Shown: piece after piece, positions 34,909 to 46,600 of the stretch | How positions within the stretch are numbered: the stretch's first letter is position 1 | Layout of the letters: each line of letters begins with the position of its first letter | From: Cytospora piceicola | Lineage: Eukaryota > Ascomycota > Sordariomycetes > Diaporthales > Cytosporaceae | DNA length: 64,000 nt | Direction: 5' to 3' | NCBI GenBank assembly: GCA_023375675.1 | Contig: JALQBC010000009.1 | Coordinates: 62,001-126,000, forward strand | Translations under genes and position numbers: made by a program | The notes under the pieces: generated by a model | Database searches by the model: none | Told to the model about the DNA's origin: nothing | The model's input: only the letters and a program-made list of their open reading frames with translations

Positions 34909-35807
34909 ATGGACGACAGAAATCCCAGAGTCGAGCTCGTGCCTTGGGATTTCGACTCCGAGGAGCACCAGGCGCGCGTGTACCTCCAGAGGCTGGCGTG
35001 CGGATGGAGGAGTGACGAGGTTCAGAACTGGGTTGAACAAGGAAGGGCAGCAACCAAGACACTCTACTGGATCGTGTGTGCCCCCTATCTCGCAAACGCT
35101 GTACATAATAATAGACGGGATTGCCGCTGACCCCACGAAACGCAAGGTGCTCCGGGAGGACATGGCAGATAGAGACAAGCTCATCTCTCAACATGTTGCC
35201 AAATACCCCAAGGCAAGCAACGAGATGCAGCCTACCCATCCATGCCCTAATCGGCATGAAGTGAAGAAGAAGCTCACCCAGAGACCCCCAGGAATCAACC
35301 CCCATAAGAGACACGGCTCCCACCCACTGGCAGCAGCCGCGCGAGGCAGCACCCGGCCACACATTCACACCCATCGGGCACATCGCCCTGGCCCTCCGGC
35401 CAGCCCTGGACAAGCAGCTCAACCTCACCGCCGCCGCCGCCGCCGCCGCCGACGACGGCGGAATAGTCTGGGTGGCGGGCCTGTACATCTCGTGGGCGCT
35501 CCAGCGGCACGGCCTCGGCCGCGAGGTGATGCGCATGGCCGAGGACCAGGCCGCCCGCGGGCCCCTCGGGGCGCGGTGGGCCGTTCTGGACACCATGGCG
35601 CGGGGGCAGCAGATGGAGCCCGCGCTGGTCCGGACGGTCTACCTGGAGCAGGGTAACCCCGCGCCGGTGGTGCCCACCCAGGACTGGTACGAGGCGCAGG
35701 GGTACGAGGCGTTTGCCGAGGAGGTGGGAGGGTATAAGTGGGTGAGTCCTGAGACGGGGGAGAGGCAGGATATCGATTATGTGTTTTTGCGGAAGAGGCT
35801 CAAGTAG
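34909..35807 (+). CDS. GNAT-family N-acetyltransferase, 248 aa
   Basis: Three exons: 34909-35073, 35147-35212 (66 nt) and 35292-35807. Intron 1 runs GTGTGT to GCAAG with CTGAC branch sequence. Intron 2 starts with GC (AAG|GCAAGC) and ends CCCCCAG, a GC-AG intron. Joined, they give LYWIV-LREDM and AKYPK-ESTPIRDTA, and both junctions keep the frame. The acetyl-CoA-binding core shows FTPIGHIAL, VAGLYISWALQRHGLGREVMRMAEDQA (the RxxGLG loop) and a final QDWYEAQGYEAF with the tyrosine typical of GNAT beta6-alpha4. A GCC-repeat encodes an Ala run before VWVAGLYIS. Substrate is unknown. The third exon is very GC-rich, like the 3' part of the preceding gene. Confidence 0.82.
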
Positions 35808-36273
35808 ATTTCTCTCTCATGACCTCTCTGTGGTCTTGTGGCAGTCAGGCCCGTTGAGTCATCTGGGGTTTGGTTACTTCAGCAAGTATGTGAGTTTGAG
35901 GGGCGAGGACTAGGCGCACCGGCGGTCCTTAACAAGAGATGGATGGTCAAGTATAAGCCGGTCTGAGGTCTCTATTCCACGGACATTCTATCCGTTGCCC
36001 ACTACGGCATTCATATGCTTATCTATTCCCTAATTTGATACCATGAACACGTGAAAACCACATATATCCAAGTTGCATGCATTCCTTAGCAATGATCCAA
36101 ATCACCCCACTCGCTCACGCCTGCGCCGTTATGCCTTCGATCATCTAGTCATTCAAGAGCCTTGTCCGTATGCTTGTCCCTATCGATGCCTTCTCAATCC
36201 ATGCTGATGCAAATAAGCAACACCCCCCCCCCCCTCGACGACAACAAGGCTGATAATCATACGCCATGCACTC
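35808..36273. other. Convergent 3' spacer between GNAT and OPT genes
   Basis: The two genes converge here, so this holds both 3' UTRs. A C-run lies at about 36223-36234. No gene seen. Confidence 0.7.
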
Positions 36274-39200
36274 TCACCACTTGTCCGGTCCGAAATGAGA
36301 ACCCTCAGGGACAGTATTGTACGAACAAGCTTGCCAGTCGCAGCCCTGCTTGTACACCTCCGTGCCCCACCAGCTGAAGCCATTCATCCAACCCGGGTAG
36401 ATGAACCCAAAGAACACGACCACGATTCCAAAGGCCAGGCCAGAATCCATAGCTGCGCTCAGCGTCATGGTGTACTTAGCCCACCACGCCTGTGCCTTGT
36501 TCTTGACCAGGTAGTTGAAGAAGTAGCACACCACAGCCCACACCGAGAAATTGAGACCCGTCGCGGGCGGGATCCAGCTCAGCGACCCGAACAGCACCGG
36601 CAGGTTGACCTTGCGGAGGATGCTGCGCTTCTTGTTGCGGCTGTAGAAATATAGTGGAATCGGCGCGACGGCTCCGATGAGGAAACACCAGACCAGCGGT
36701 CGGTAGGTGGCATTTGGCCCAAAGAACTCGGCCGGCCCGACAACACCCCAGAGGATGGATCCGTTGAAATGGACCCGCGCGAGCGGACAGGTGAAGCCGT
36801 TGATAGCCTCTGCCGTGCATATGCCGGGAACGTTGGCAAATACCCAGTTCAGGACTCCAATCTGGGTTACGGACGACACAATCGTCGCAACCATTTGGAC
36901 CCAGAAGAGCGTTCTCGGAGGGATCTTCATATAGTGGCCAAGCTTAAGATCTGCCGCAAACTTGATGCCCTGGGAAGACGATATGTACCCATAGGTAACA
37001 AAGACCATGTTGGCAACTGGACGACCGGGAAAGACGGCACCGCAAACCAGCTGGCAGATAAGGTAGATGCTGCTGTGTTGGTTCGTGACCGCCATGACGA
37101 TTCCGATGGGAATGAAGAGGACGGTGCAGATTCCAAGCGCAAGCAGCAATCCATACCAGGGTAGATGAACCGGATAGTACTCCACCACGAAGATGCCCAC
37201 TAACAGCATTGTCGCAAACGTGATTAGATACCACCAGATTGGTGCATCCTTATATCGCTTCATGAGCCGGTTGTGCACGTCTTCTCGGTTCATCAGGTTT
37301 TCGACAGAATTTGACATGGACATGCTTGGTTGTTGTACCCTGCCATTCTCATGCGACCTCCCGCTGGGATATTCTTCGGGCTCATCTGCAAGTGGCTGAT
37401 ACGTTGCTTTGGGATTTTCCTTGGCTTCCTCCCACGACCGCGTCCACTGCGTCCAAATATCATGACCGTGCCAACAGACTGTGTGGGTGATAAGGGCCGC
37501 CAGTCCAGCGAATTGCACACCATAGCTGAGGACGTATGTGATTGGAAGGAAGACTCTGCTGTAATTGCGGTATGCCTCCTTGTCAAACACAAAGTCCTTG
37601 GTCAAGATTCTGCTGACATCGTAGACCTTTCCGGTATTGTCGAAAACGGCTGCTGAGAGAATAGGCATGTATGAAGAGTACAGCCAGTTGCTGTAGTATG
37701 CGATGGGTGCAATGATCCACATCACAATTACCAAGCCACCCACAACATTCATGGCAGCCCAGAAAGGCGTAAGTAGAGGACTTCCGATGTATGCAATTTG
37801 AGCCCAGTCAAACGTCACCGGGAAAAGGCCGAGACCAGAGCTAACGCCGAAAAGATTGGCGACCACGACGTTATTCGGCGCAAACCATGTTATGACGTTG
37901 AAATAACTCAGACAGGGCATCAGCAGGCCCGGGAGGAAGTAAAAGAGGAAAGCCGCTGTCCAGACGACGTAGAAAAAGTTCCACCGGCTGATGCGCCAGC
38001 CATCTGCGGGCTTGTTTTCCTCCTTGTGAAGTGTCGTGAACATGGCGGCCGACATCAGAGTACTGGGCCAGATCATTCCGCTGGGCCGCACGAGGAAACG
38101 CCTTGTTAGACCAGCAAAAGCGTATCCCAGAATCTGGGTTGAGAGAGTCAGGAGCAGCTGGTAGACAATGCTGGCATCCTGTTTGTAGAACTGGGTCTGC
38201 TCAACAATCACGTCGGTCGCAAAAGCAAAGCCGAACGATACGTTACTGCTGACGTAGACACAGGCATGCTCCTTCTCGTTCCACCGGCCTTGTGCAAGCC
38301 AGAGTCGAAGACGGCCGAGTCTGCCCCGTGGCGCCGAACGCAGCACGGGTTGCCCTTCAGTTGAGGGTGTGGAAGATTCCGCGCCGGCGGTAAGGTTACC
38401 GTCGATGAACTCCTCGGCAGGATCATCGCGACGCTTCAAAGTCAGATCCCAGATCAGACCGAGAGGGTGAACGAGCAACAACGCTATGACAGGTGTGATG
38501 GAAACACTAGGGTATCTCAAGGAAAAGAAGAGGTTGGTGGAAGACCCAAGAATGGAGAACAACACGCTCAACGCCCACATGCGAGGTGTTGATATCGACA
38601 GTGTCGTATTGTCGAAAGGTGAAACAGATGCGCGGACCTGTGGATAAGGCGAATTATCTGGAGGGTCTTCGTCGACATCAGCGGGAAGAGGAACCCCAAC
38701 ACCGTCGTCATCGTCATCGTCGTCGTCGTCGTGGCTGTCGACATCCTTGGGGTCGGCGAGTACGTCGCTCGCCAGAGAAGAATCGGTGACACCGTAGCGA
38801 CCCTCCAACCCGCCGACAACCGTGGAACTTGCCAGCTGCGCCGAGGACCGAGCTAATAGGCCTCCTGATGCCGGGTTCCTTGACGTAGATGTGGAGCCTG
38901 TTGACCACGCGGTCCCTTGACGACCCTTGCCGCCATTGCTGGAGCCCTCGCCGGCGTCGTTACTCTCCGAGGTGGCCGTTGGATTTCCTGACGCAAACGG
39001 TACAGAACCGTAAGACGGCGGCGACCCGAAGCCCGGCGAGGAGCGCAAGAAGGGCGCGGCTGCCTCGTTTAGCAGTTTCATGGGGAGCTGTTCTGTATTT
39101 TCAGCCGCATTCGAGCTAACATGGGCAAAGTCTCCTCCAGGATGAGTAAGTTCAGTGCTCGTGCCATGTGTCAGGTTGAGAAGGTCGCCCGGGGAGGCAA

Positions 39201-39549
39201 GGACGGATGGTGGGTGGCTTTTGAGGTTGTGAGAAGAGTGGGATGGACGACTGGAGGGTGGATCAGTAGCGGCGGGCAGCGGATTGGGCCGCGGCTGCGA
39301 TGGAGTAGGCGTGGGCGTGGGGCGATGGTGACTTGTGGAGCTGTGACTTGCGGATGACCCTAGCACTGAGACTGGGACTGGGATGAGGACTGGGACCTTT
39401 GGGGCTGACAGGCGGCGCAATGGGATGGTGGTTTGCAGTCCTTGAGTCTCGCAGGGCTCGGTGAGTGACACGGTGGATTGGGGGCCTCGGCGATGAGTAT
39501 CATCAAAGTCAGGTGTTCCCGCCCGGTTTGCCTTGGTTGACCGCGTCAT
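36274..39549 (-). CDS. OPT-family oligopeptide transporter, 1091 aa
   Basis: Single exon on the minus strand. Start chosen at the first ATG (39549-39547, MTRSTKANR); the open frame extends upstream without another ATG. It carries peptides or related compounds across the plasma membrane with protons. Residues 1-300 are disordered, rich in Ser, Pro and Thr, with an Asp run near 273-281. The family core begins with NSPYPQVRASV (about 300) and DNTTLSISTPRMW, then NLFFSLRYPSVSITPVIALLL, followed by about 14 hydrophobic segments. The cytosolic loop near 730-780 is polar. It ends with CDWQACSYNTVPEGSHFGP, the conserved OPT tail. The protein is longer than many fungal OPTs because of the N-terminal extension, which may be regulatory. 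No break or frameshift is seen. Confidence 0.93.
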   Translation of the reverse strand: MTRSTKANRAGTPDFDDTHRRGPQSTVSLTEPCETQGLQTTIPLRRLSAPKVPVLIPVPVSVLGSSASHSSTSHHRPTPTPTPSQPRPNPLPAATDPPSSRPSHSSHNLKSHPPSVLASPGDLLNLTHGTSTELTHPGGDFAHVSSNAAENTEQLPMKLLNEAAAPFLRSSPGFGSPPSYGSVPFASGNPTATSESNDAGEGSSNGGKGRQGTAWSTGSTSTSRNPASGGLLARSSAQLASSTVVGGLEGRYGVTDSSLASDVLADPKDVDSHDDDDDDDDDGVGVPLPADVDEDPPDNSPYPQVRASVSPFDNTTLSISTPRMWALSVLFSILGSSTNLFFSLRYPSVSITPVIALLLVHPLGLIWDLTLKRRDDPAEEFIDGNLTAGAESSTPSTEGQPVLRSAPRGRLGRLRLWLAQGRWNEKEHACVYVSSNVSFGFAFATDVIVEQTQFYKQDASIVYQLLLTLSTQILGYAFAGLTRRFLVRPSGMIWPSTLMSAAMFTTLHKEENKPADGWRISRWNFFYVVWTAAFLFYFLPGLLMPCLSYFNVITWFAPNNVVVANLFGVSSGLGLFPVTFDWAQIAYIGSPLLTPFWAAMNVVGGLVIVMWIIAPIAYYSNWLYSSYMPILSAAVFDNTGKVYDVSRILTKDFVFDKEAYRNYSRVFLPITYVLSYGVQFAGLAALITHTVCWHGHDIWTQWTRSWEEAKENPKATYQPLADEPEEYPSGRSHENGRVQQPSMSMSNSVENLMNREDVHNRLMKRYKDAPIWWYLITFATMLLVGIFVVEYYPVHLPWYGLLLALGICTVLFIPIGIVMAVTNQHSSIYLICQLVCGAVFPGRPVANMVFVTYGYISSSQGIKFAADLKLGHYMKIPPRTLFWVQMVATIVSSVTQIGVLNWVFANVPGICTAEAINGFTCPLARVHFNGSILWGVVGPAEFFGPNATYRPLVWCFLIGAVAPIPLYFYSRNKKRSILRKVNLPVLFGSLSWIPPATGLNFSVWAVVCYFFNYLVKNKAQAWWAKYTMTLSAAMDSGLAFGIVVVFFGFIYPGWMNGFSWWGTEVYKQGCDWQACSYNTVPEGSHFGPDKW

Positions 39550-41499
39550 AAGCGAATAAATCAAGACGAAATAGGAAGGGAATTCTGAAGAAGAAGAAAG
39601 ATCTAATCTGATCCGATGGATAGCGTCAGACGTTGAGGCACTGTACTGTAGTATCGGTAACCGTATTTCCTGTGTCGGGTGGATGCATGCAGCATCACGC
39701 AGGAGCACGCAGACGGAGAAGTCACGCGGTTAATGGGGCTAAAGTGATACCGGGATCTTCATCTGCACGCAGTGATCACCCGTTATCAGCGCGGCAGGCT
39801 GGTGGAGAAGATCCGTGACTACTTCCTACATAGGAAAAGAGCCTGTTTGTACTGTTTTGTGTATACCAGTATGGGTCTCTGTGTGTGAACAGGGGAGGAT
39901 TACGGTCGATAAGACGTAACGTAATGTAATGAAATATTGAGGAGCCGGGCAAGAGGAGCGGTCCTTAGGGGTGTGTGGTATGGACCGTAAAAGCCAGTCA
40001 GAGTGGATGTATGAGTGAGGCAATGTGTGGTTGAGTGTGAGTGGCAGATGAGTGTGTGACAGGAGCGATAATAACTATGAGGCAATGTCCGCTGAGTCGG
40101 GGCGGTGGTCTCGAGCCTTCTCGATTGAGGCTAGTGACCAGATAATGCCTGTAAAAGGCTTGGGGCGTGATGTGCATGAGTTGCCCAAGCCGCAACAACA
40201 AAATCGAGAGAGGTCCCCATCTGCCTACTGAGTATGTACTGTAGCAGGCTTGGGTAGGAATGGGTTGGGTTGCAAGCTGTGTGGGACAGAAGCCTGACAG
40301 CTCAAGCTGACGGATAGCCTCCGTAAATGGAAATGAGAACCATCGTGGTGGGTGGTTCGCAGTCAGGCCAGCGCTGAGACAGTTTGAGACAACCTTGGAA
40401 CCTTGGGAAGATGTTCAAAGTGCTGCCTGGGGTACCTACCACCTACCCTGTATTTGCGGCATGAGTAGGTACCGAAGCTGCTGCTAGGTAGCATAACCTT
40501 GTGGTTCCCAGATTCCCGGGCGGGTATCGCGGATCAGTGTACCTACGTACCTACTTAAGTACCTAGGGTAGCGTAGCTTAAACGCCTATTTCTGTACGTA
40601 CTCACTTACTGTAGGTGTAATATCCATCCCTCGATCAGACTTCGGAACATCAACAACTACACAGTATGTCACTGAATTGATGGTTTCACATGCTGACATG
40701 CAGTCGATATGCACAGTCCAACAGAGCGCCACTTTAGATTCTTCAGATTGTGCAGAAATGATGTAGTCTTCGGATCCAGTATGCACTTACGGATACTTTG
40801 TACATATTACGTGCTCCATAGATCGATAAGATAATGCTTAACAGTACTTATACCCGATTCCCGAGAGAGGGGCTTCCCGCTCCATCCGACCCCCTGCACC
40901 ACTACACCCCCCCCCCCATCTCGCCCAGGTCGGAACCTAACTTCTCGACTATGTTAGTTTGGGTGCCTATCATGAAGTTGGAGCTCCTCTTTTTTATGCT
41001 GCATGTTCGCACTTCCAAGGCCTCGGTATCAGAAAGACTGAGCCCGTTAGACATTGGGTTTGGGACGCGCTGTGTGTATGGGAGATCCTAGATACAAGGA
41101 AGACTATTAACAGGTTGCGGATACGAAGGTTCACATGAGAAAGAAAATTTTCACACTCATTGCAACTCTGAATCAACTTTTAGCCTCGTTCCTGCAACCG
41201 GTTAATCACCACTCACACCGAACCGACATAACCTGTATCCACAAGACGACCAGGGAAGCCATCAGAAGTCCATACTGCGTAACCCCCCCTCCCCCCTCCC
41301 CCCAAGCAGCCAAGCAGCCAAGCCATCTTGTTCGACGAGGCATTTATAAATACACAATAGCTAAGGTACGGCGTAGCCTGCGATCTCGGCCCGCTCTCGA
41401 ATTGATGCGCGTAGCCTGTCTCGGCTGTCTCCCTCTGATTACTGAAACTTGCCGACACTTTCGGTCCATATCACGCGGATGGGCAGAGAACCTGTAGAG
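39550..41499. other. Divergent spacer between OPT and 5-FTHF cyclo-ligase genes
   Basis: No gene supported. Contains a palindrome variant at 40560-40568, further CCTAC runs at about 40434-40455, and C-runs at about 40905-40917 and 41283-41304. Promoters of both flanking genes must lie here. Confidence 0.65.
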
Positions 41500-42313
41500 A
41501 TGAGTGCCGCCCTGTTCACTGCGAAGCAGCAGCTGCGGTCTCTCATGAAGCAGAGGCTGGCTTCGCTTCCGCAAGACTCCGTCAAGGAGCAGAGTACGTC
41601 ACATCGTCCGGGGCTGTCGGCAGGGCCCTTTTGCATTGCATTGTTACAGGGCTGAGTAGAATCTAGGCCAGGTCATCCACAATAGGTTGCTGACCTTCCA
41701 ACCGTACCTTGGCGCAAATCGCATCAGTGTCTTCTTGTCTATGCCCGCCGCAGAGGTCCAGACTGACGCGATCGTGCGACATGCTCTGGCTTCGGGGAAG
41801 CAGGTCTTCGTGCCATATCTTTACAAGTCCCCCCTGGCCACGGCACCAGCAACCACACCGGCTCGGGTCATGGACATGGTCAGGCTCGACAGCATCCATG
41901 ACTACGAATCTCTCAAGAGAGACAGTTGGGGGATCCCGAGCATAGACCCTGCCACCGTACACCAGAGACAGAGGATACTCGGCGGCCCTGGCGCCCATCA
42001 CTCAGACCAGGCAACCCTGGACCTCATCCTGATGCCGGGCGTCGCTTTCGACGTGGCCCCTGGCTCCAGTGAGGTCCGAAGGCTCGGACACGGCAGAGGC
42101 TTCTATGACTTCTTCCTCGAACGCTATGCCGAGAAGTTGAACGCACTGAATCAACAGAGACCTTCTGTATTGCTCTATGGCCTGGGTCTCAAGGAGCAGT
42201 TCCTGTCTTCGGCTACTGACGAGGTCCCTGTCGGACCGTACGATCAGCCTCTGCACGGGCTGATCCTGGGGGATGGCGACATTAAGACAACCGTACCGAC
42301 TCAAATAGATTGA
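41500..42313 (+). CDS. fau1: 5-formyltetrahydrofolate cyclo-ligase (methenyl-THF synthetase), 246 aa
   Basis: Two exons, 41500-41593 and 41667-42313; the 73-nt intron starts GTACGT and ends TCTAG, phase 1. The junction yields VKEQS-QVIHNRLL, which aligns with the family's helix before the RISVFLSMP strand. The enzyme converts 5-formyl-THF to 5,10-methenyl-THF with ATP in one-carbon metabolism. Seen: KQQLRSLMKQRL at the N terminus, ISVFLSMPAAEVQTDAIV, the DLILMPGVAFDV region, and RLGHGRGFYDFFL, the conserved ATP/folate motif near the C terminus. The C-terminal segment VPYDQPLHGLILGDG-like (VPVGPYDQPL) is also usual. Another in-frame ATG at 41479 would add seven residues. Confidence 0.93.
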
Positions 42314-42459
42314 TATCCCCCCATCTTCGATCTCACCCAAACTCCAACCGCGTATGCCCCGTGGTATCAGCTTGCAGCAACCCGCGCTCGCATCGCCCTG
42401 CTCGTTGGTCTCGGCTGCGCAATTCTTGGTGACTATATCGTTGCATCGGACACGCTCGT

Positions 42460-42953
42460 CTAGCCTGATAAGCTCTGGATAAGAGACACGTTGTCGCCCT
42501 TCAGTAGGATTTGACCTGGGGAGGGGGAGTGTAGAGTCAGCTTTATGTTCAATCATCAAAATTACAACGCCAGCCGCATACCGAGATTCCTCCTCGACTC
42601 CTTGTCGTTTGTCTTCGTGATTTGCTTGACCTCGACCGCGTCGTCAATCTGTTCTCTGCGTAAGCGACCAAACCCCAATCGGCGCACATCGGGCTTGGAA
42701 CTGACCACCAAGTTCATGAACTCGTCGAAACCTCGAATCTTTCCTTCTATGCGGATGGCAAGCTGCACCATGACACCACGAGTTAGCGCTCCCTTCTTAA
42801 TAATGGTAACGGGCCGGGAGGTTTCCAAGGACCAAGACACACCTGCTCGTACAGCCAGATCTGAACCGTCGAATGCTGCTGCAGAAGCTTGAAGATGAAG
42901 TTGATAGGCGGGAGCAGCACGCGGCGCCCACCACCACCACCTCTTCCAGTCAT
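42460..42953 (-). CDS. sme1: Small nuclear ribonucleoprotein E (SmE), 96 aa
   Basis: Four exons on the minus strand: 42953-42843, 42762-42706, 42648-42582 and 42515-42460. Donors are GTGTGT, GTCAGT and GTATGC; acceptors are GCAG, ACAG and CCAG. SmE is part of the heptameric Sm ring on U1, U2, U4 and U5 snRNAs. The protein has a Gly-rich start (MTGRGGGGGRR), PPINFIFKLLQQHSTVQIWLYEQ, then IRIEGKIRGFDEFMNLV (Sm1 motif), DDAVEVKQI, and ILLKGDNVSLIQS (Sm2 motif with the RNA-binding KGDN). The length is normal. The second intron is 57 nt with an open frame, so an unspliced form would carry 19 extra residues. The gene converges on the cyclo-ligase gene (146 nt apart) and diverges from mtr10. Confidence 0.96.
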
Positions 42954-43635
42954 GATTGCTGGTCGTAAGTCGGAGGGAAAGCAGATAGATCGGTCGATTG
43001 GCAGCCTGAGTCAGGGAGCTGGTGTGACGGGAGCTGTAGGTAGTCGGAGTACGGGGCGTCGATAACGTTGAACCAAGGTCGTAATAGTAGCAGATGATGT
43101 TCGTGTGTTTGCGCGCCGTCGCGTAGGTTCAAGAGCTGGGACTTGGAATCTTTGGGTTTGCCTGCCGAAAGAGGCGCTAAAATTATTGCTCCGGCCGCCG
43201 TTGGCCAGCCTGACAAAGAGCCCGGGGTCCCCCCAGCCCGGCGCCTGCAGCCGGAAGCCAGCAGTGACAAGGTCCTTTCTGACGTTGATTTTCGGAGGGG
43301 CAAGTTGTTGCTCTCCTGCCTCCACCTCTTGCACGCTTGTGACAACTTACTACTACCCCTACTACTGCGTACTACACACCTGCGCATAACAACAACAGGC
43401 AGTGGACTCAAATACTTTGTGCCTGGTATTCTGCCATCAAAGACTGCCTCCAACTTGCTTATATCTTGTGTCGTCTGTCTTTTACGCTCTTTCCGCAGGA
43501 CCCCATCCAAATACACTGCTTGCGCCCCCTCTCTCCTTTGAGGCAGCCTGAGGGCACCCGATCGCAACGTCGTCACTTTCACTCTCGACAACCAGCCGAC
43601 TGCTGCTACACCTGCGACTGTCGCAGACCGCCAAT
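42954..43635. promoter_or_regulatory. Shared divergent promoter region of sme1 and mtr10
   Basis: These 682 nt separate the start codons of two divergent housekeeping genes, so both promoters must lie here. No TATA-like element stands out. Long antisense frames cross this stretch but have no supported start or motif. Confidence 0.6.
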
Positions 43636-46600
43636 ATGGCTTCCAACGGCTCCAATGACTCGTACACCCCAGACACCATTCTGGCGGCCATGTCGACCAT
43701 GCGTGGCGGAGAGCCTGATAAGAAGAAGGCTGCAATGGACTACCTCAGCAAGTTCCAGAAATCGGTGAGCACGGATTTGCGCTCTGGGATGCCTCTTTGG
43801 ATGCCACGTATAGACAACTAACTACTCTGTCTTGTAGCAAAGTGCCTGGGCTACAACCCTCACGATCCTGCAGTCGGGCGCCGAGGCTGAAGCTATGCTG
43901 TTCGCAGCAACAACGCTGAAGGGAAAGGTACAGCTTGGGCGCGAGATCCCTCATACCCAACGATATTCGGCTGACACAACCGGCGCAGATTACATACGAC
44001 CTCATCACCCAAGTCCCCGAAGGCGACCTCCCCGCTCTCCGCGATCAGATCCTACTGCTCCTCAAACAATTCGCGGCCGGGCCGAAACCGGTTCGGGTAC
44101 AGCTCTGTGTCTGCTTGGCCATACTGGCAATACAGATGAGGACTTGGAGGGATGTTTTGCCCACCGTCGTTGCGACCCTCGGAAGCGATGTGCAGAGCCA
44201 TGCAGCCATTCTCGACTTCCTCAGAGTTCTCCCCGAAGAGGTGACCGAAGGCCGCAAAATAAACCTCTCTGTACGTGGATCGCCAGACGACAGCTTTATC
44301 ACCCGCTCCGACACCACTTTGGTTATCTGAAGGACGGGACAGCTTCTAATACATTTGGAATGATAGGAAGATGAGCTCACTGAGAGAACGACTGAGCTCC
44401 TGAGCGACAACGCGGAGCAAGTCGTCAACATCCTTATTAATTATGCGCAATCTTCAGGTCCGTACATGCAAAGGAATGCACCCAAATCCATGCTAACAAC
44501 TTCGCAGATGCCGCTTCCCGAAACCCACAGCTGATGGAGTGCATTACGTCCTGGCTGCGCGAGGTTCCTATCGGCGCCATTGCTAAGTCATCTCTCCTCA
44601 ACATCGTCATCAATGCCCTGGCAAATGACGACTGCCTGGAGGCTGCCGCAGACTGCCTCGGAGCCATCTGCCGAGAGACGAGGGATGTGGATGACAACGT
44701 CGAGACTATCCAGATCCTCCTGCCGCGTATCCTCGAGTTGAGACCGCGGATGCAGAAAGCCGCTGAAGAAGAGGATGTCGAGGCGTTCAGGGCTATGACT
44801 CGCCTTTTTGCCGAAGTTGGAGACTCCTGGGTCGTGGTTATTGCCCGCGAACCAACGCATTTCCGGCCTCTCGTCGAGATTATCCTGGAGTGCGCCGCGA
44901 GGGACAAGGACAGGGAGGTTATTGAGCATACCTTCAACTTCTGGTATGAGCTCAAGCAGATGATTGTCATGGAACGGTACGTCGAGGCAAGGATGCAGCT
45001 GTATGACATCTACGCAAAGTTGGTGGAGATCATGCTCAAACATTTGGAGTACCCACAGTCTGAGAACGGGAACGAGCTTGACCTTTTCGATGGCGATCGC
45101 GAGCAGGAAGAGAAGTTCCGGGAATTCCGCCACCAGATGGGTGACACATTGAAGGACTCCTGTGAGGTGTTGGGCGTCTCAGACTGCCTGAGCAAAGTGC
45201 TGGAAGCCATCAAGATCTGGATGCAAAAATATGCAAGTCAAGCTACCGCGACATCCGTCCCCCACTGGCAAGAGCTTGAGGCCCCAGTATTCGCCATGCG
45301 TGCGTTGGGACGCATGGTGGACAAGGACGAGAATATCGTGTTGCCCCAACTAATGCCGTTACTGGTGCAAATGCCAAGTCATGAGAAGTTGCGCTTTGCC
45401 ACTATCATGGTGTTCGGGCGATATACCGAGTGGACTGCAGCGCACCCAGAGTTCCTCGAGCCACAGTTTAACTACATTGTTACGTCGTTCCAGGCAGACT
45501 CGAAGGAGATTATTAGGGGCGCTGCTCAGGCCATTAAGTTTTTCTGCCACGACTGCAAGAGTTTGCTGAGTGGCCAGGTTGTCCAGTTGCAGACGTTCTA
45601 TGACCAGATAGTCGACAAGCTTCCTCAGGCAAGCCAAGAGGAGATTACCGAAGGAGTGGCCAGCGTAGTCGGCGTACAAAAGACAGAAGATGTCTACAGG
45701 CTTCTGAAGTTGTACTGCGACCCGCTGGTGAACAGGTTTATGGTCAAGGCCAACAATGCTTCCGACGAGAAGGGCAAACTGGCTGTAGCTGGTAAGACCA
45801 TTCCAAACTAACCCCCTGAGACTACCGCTGACACTCTCCTCTCTAGACCACGTACAACTTCTCACCACTTTCGTTCAACAAGTGGTCCCGTCGGTCCCCT
45901 ACGGACAGGAGGATCCTGCTGTGAAGTACTGGCAAGAGGTTTTCCCAATCCTGTCCACTGTATTGGACAACTTCCTCGATTTCCCGCCGATCTGCGAGAG
46001 AATTTGCAGATGCTGGCGCAGCATGGTCATATCGTACCGGGCTGGCACGACACCTATGCTGCCGCAATTGGCCAACAAGCTTGCAGAGAGTTTTGCCAAG
46101 TCCAGGCAGGGTGCTTTCCTGTGGGCGACGGGTGCGATCCTCAGAGAATTCTCGGAAGATCGCGAGCACGTGGACGATTCCATTTCGGAGAGCATCTATC
46201 AGTTCTTCGAATCTCAGGCGACAAGCTGTCTGAGGTTCATGAGCGACATCCCCCCAGCGGAGCTGCCCGATATCATCGAGGATTTCTTCCGCCTGCTGAC
46301 GGACGCACTCCTCTACTACCCTCAGAAGCTTATCCTGTCACCGATGCTCATTCCAATATTCCAGGCCGCCGTCTCGTCGCTGGCATTGGAACAGCGTGAA
46401 CCTCTATCAGCGACCCTACACTTCCTGCGGGATCTTCTCACGTACGGCGGGAACAACCCCGCATCCTCGAATGCGCAGCTGGGCGCCGTCGCCGGACAAC
46501 TCCAAGCAGGGGTCCAGCAGCTCCTGGTGGCCCAGGGCGAGCCCCTCGTCAAGGCAGTCCTGGCGGGCATGATGATCACGTTCCCCCGGGACTGCTTCGC

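Noticed and set aside
42950..43735. 261-codon minus-strand frame across the sme1-mtr10 spacer
   Set aside because: It overlaps the first mtr10 exon and the sme1 start, with no motif.
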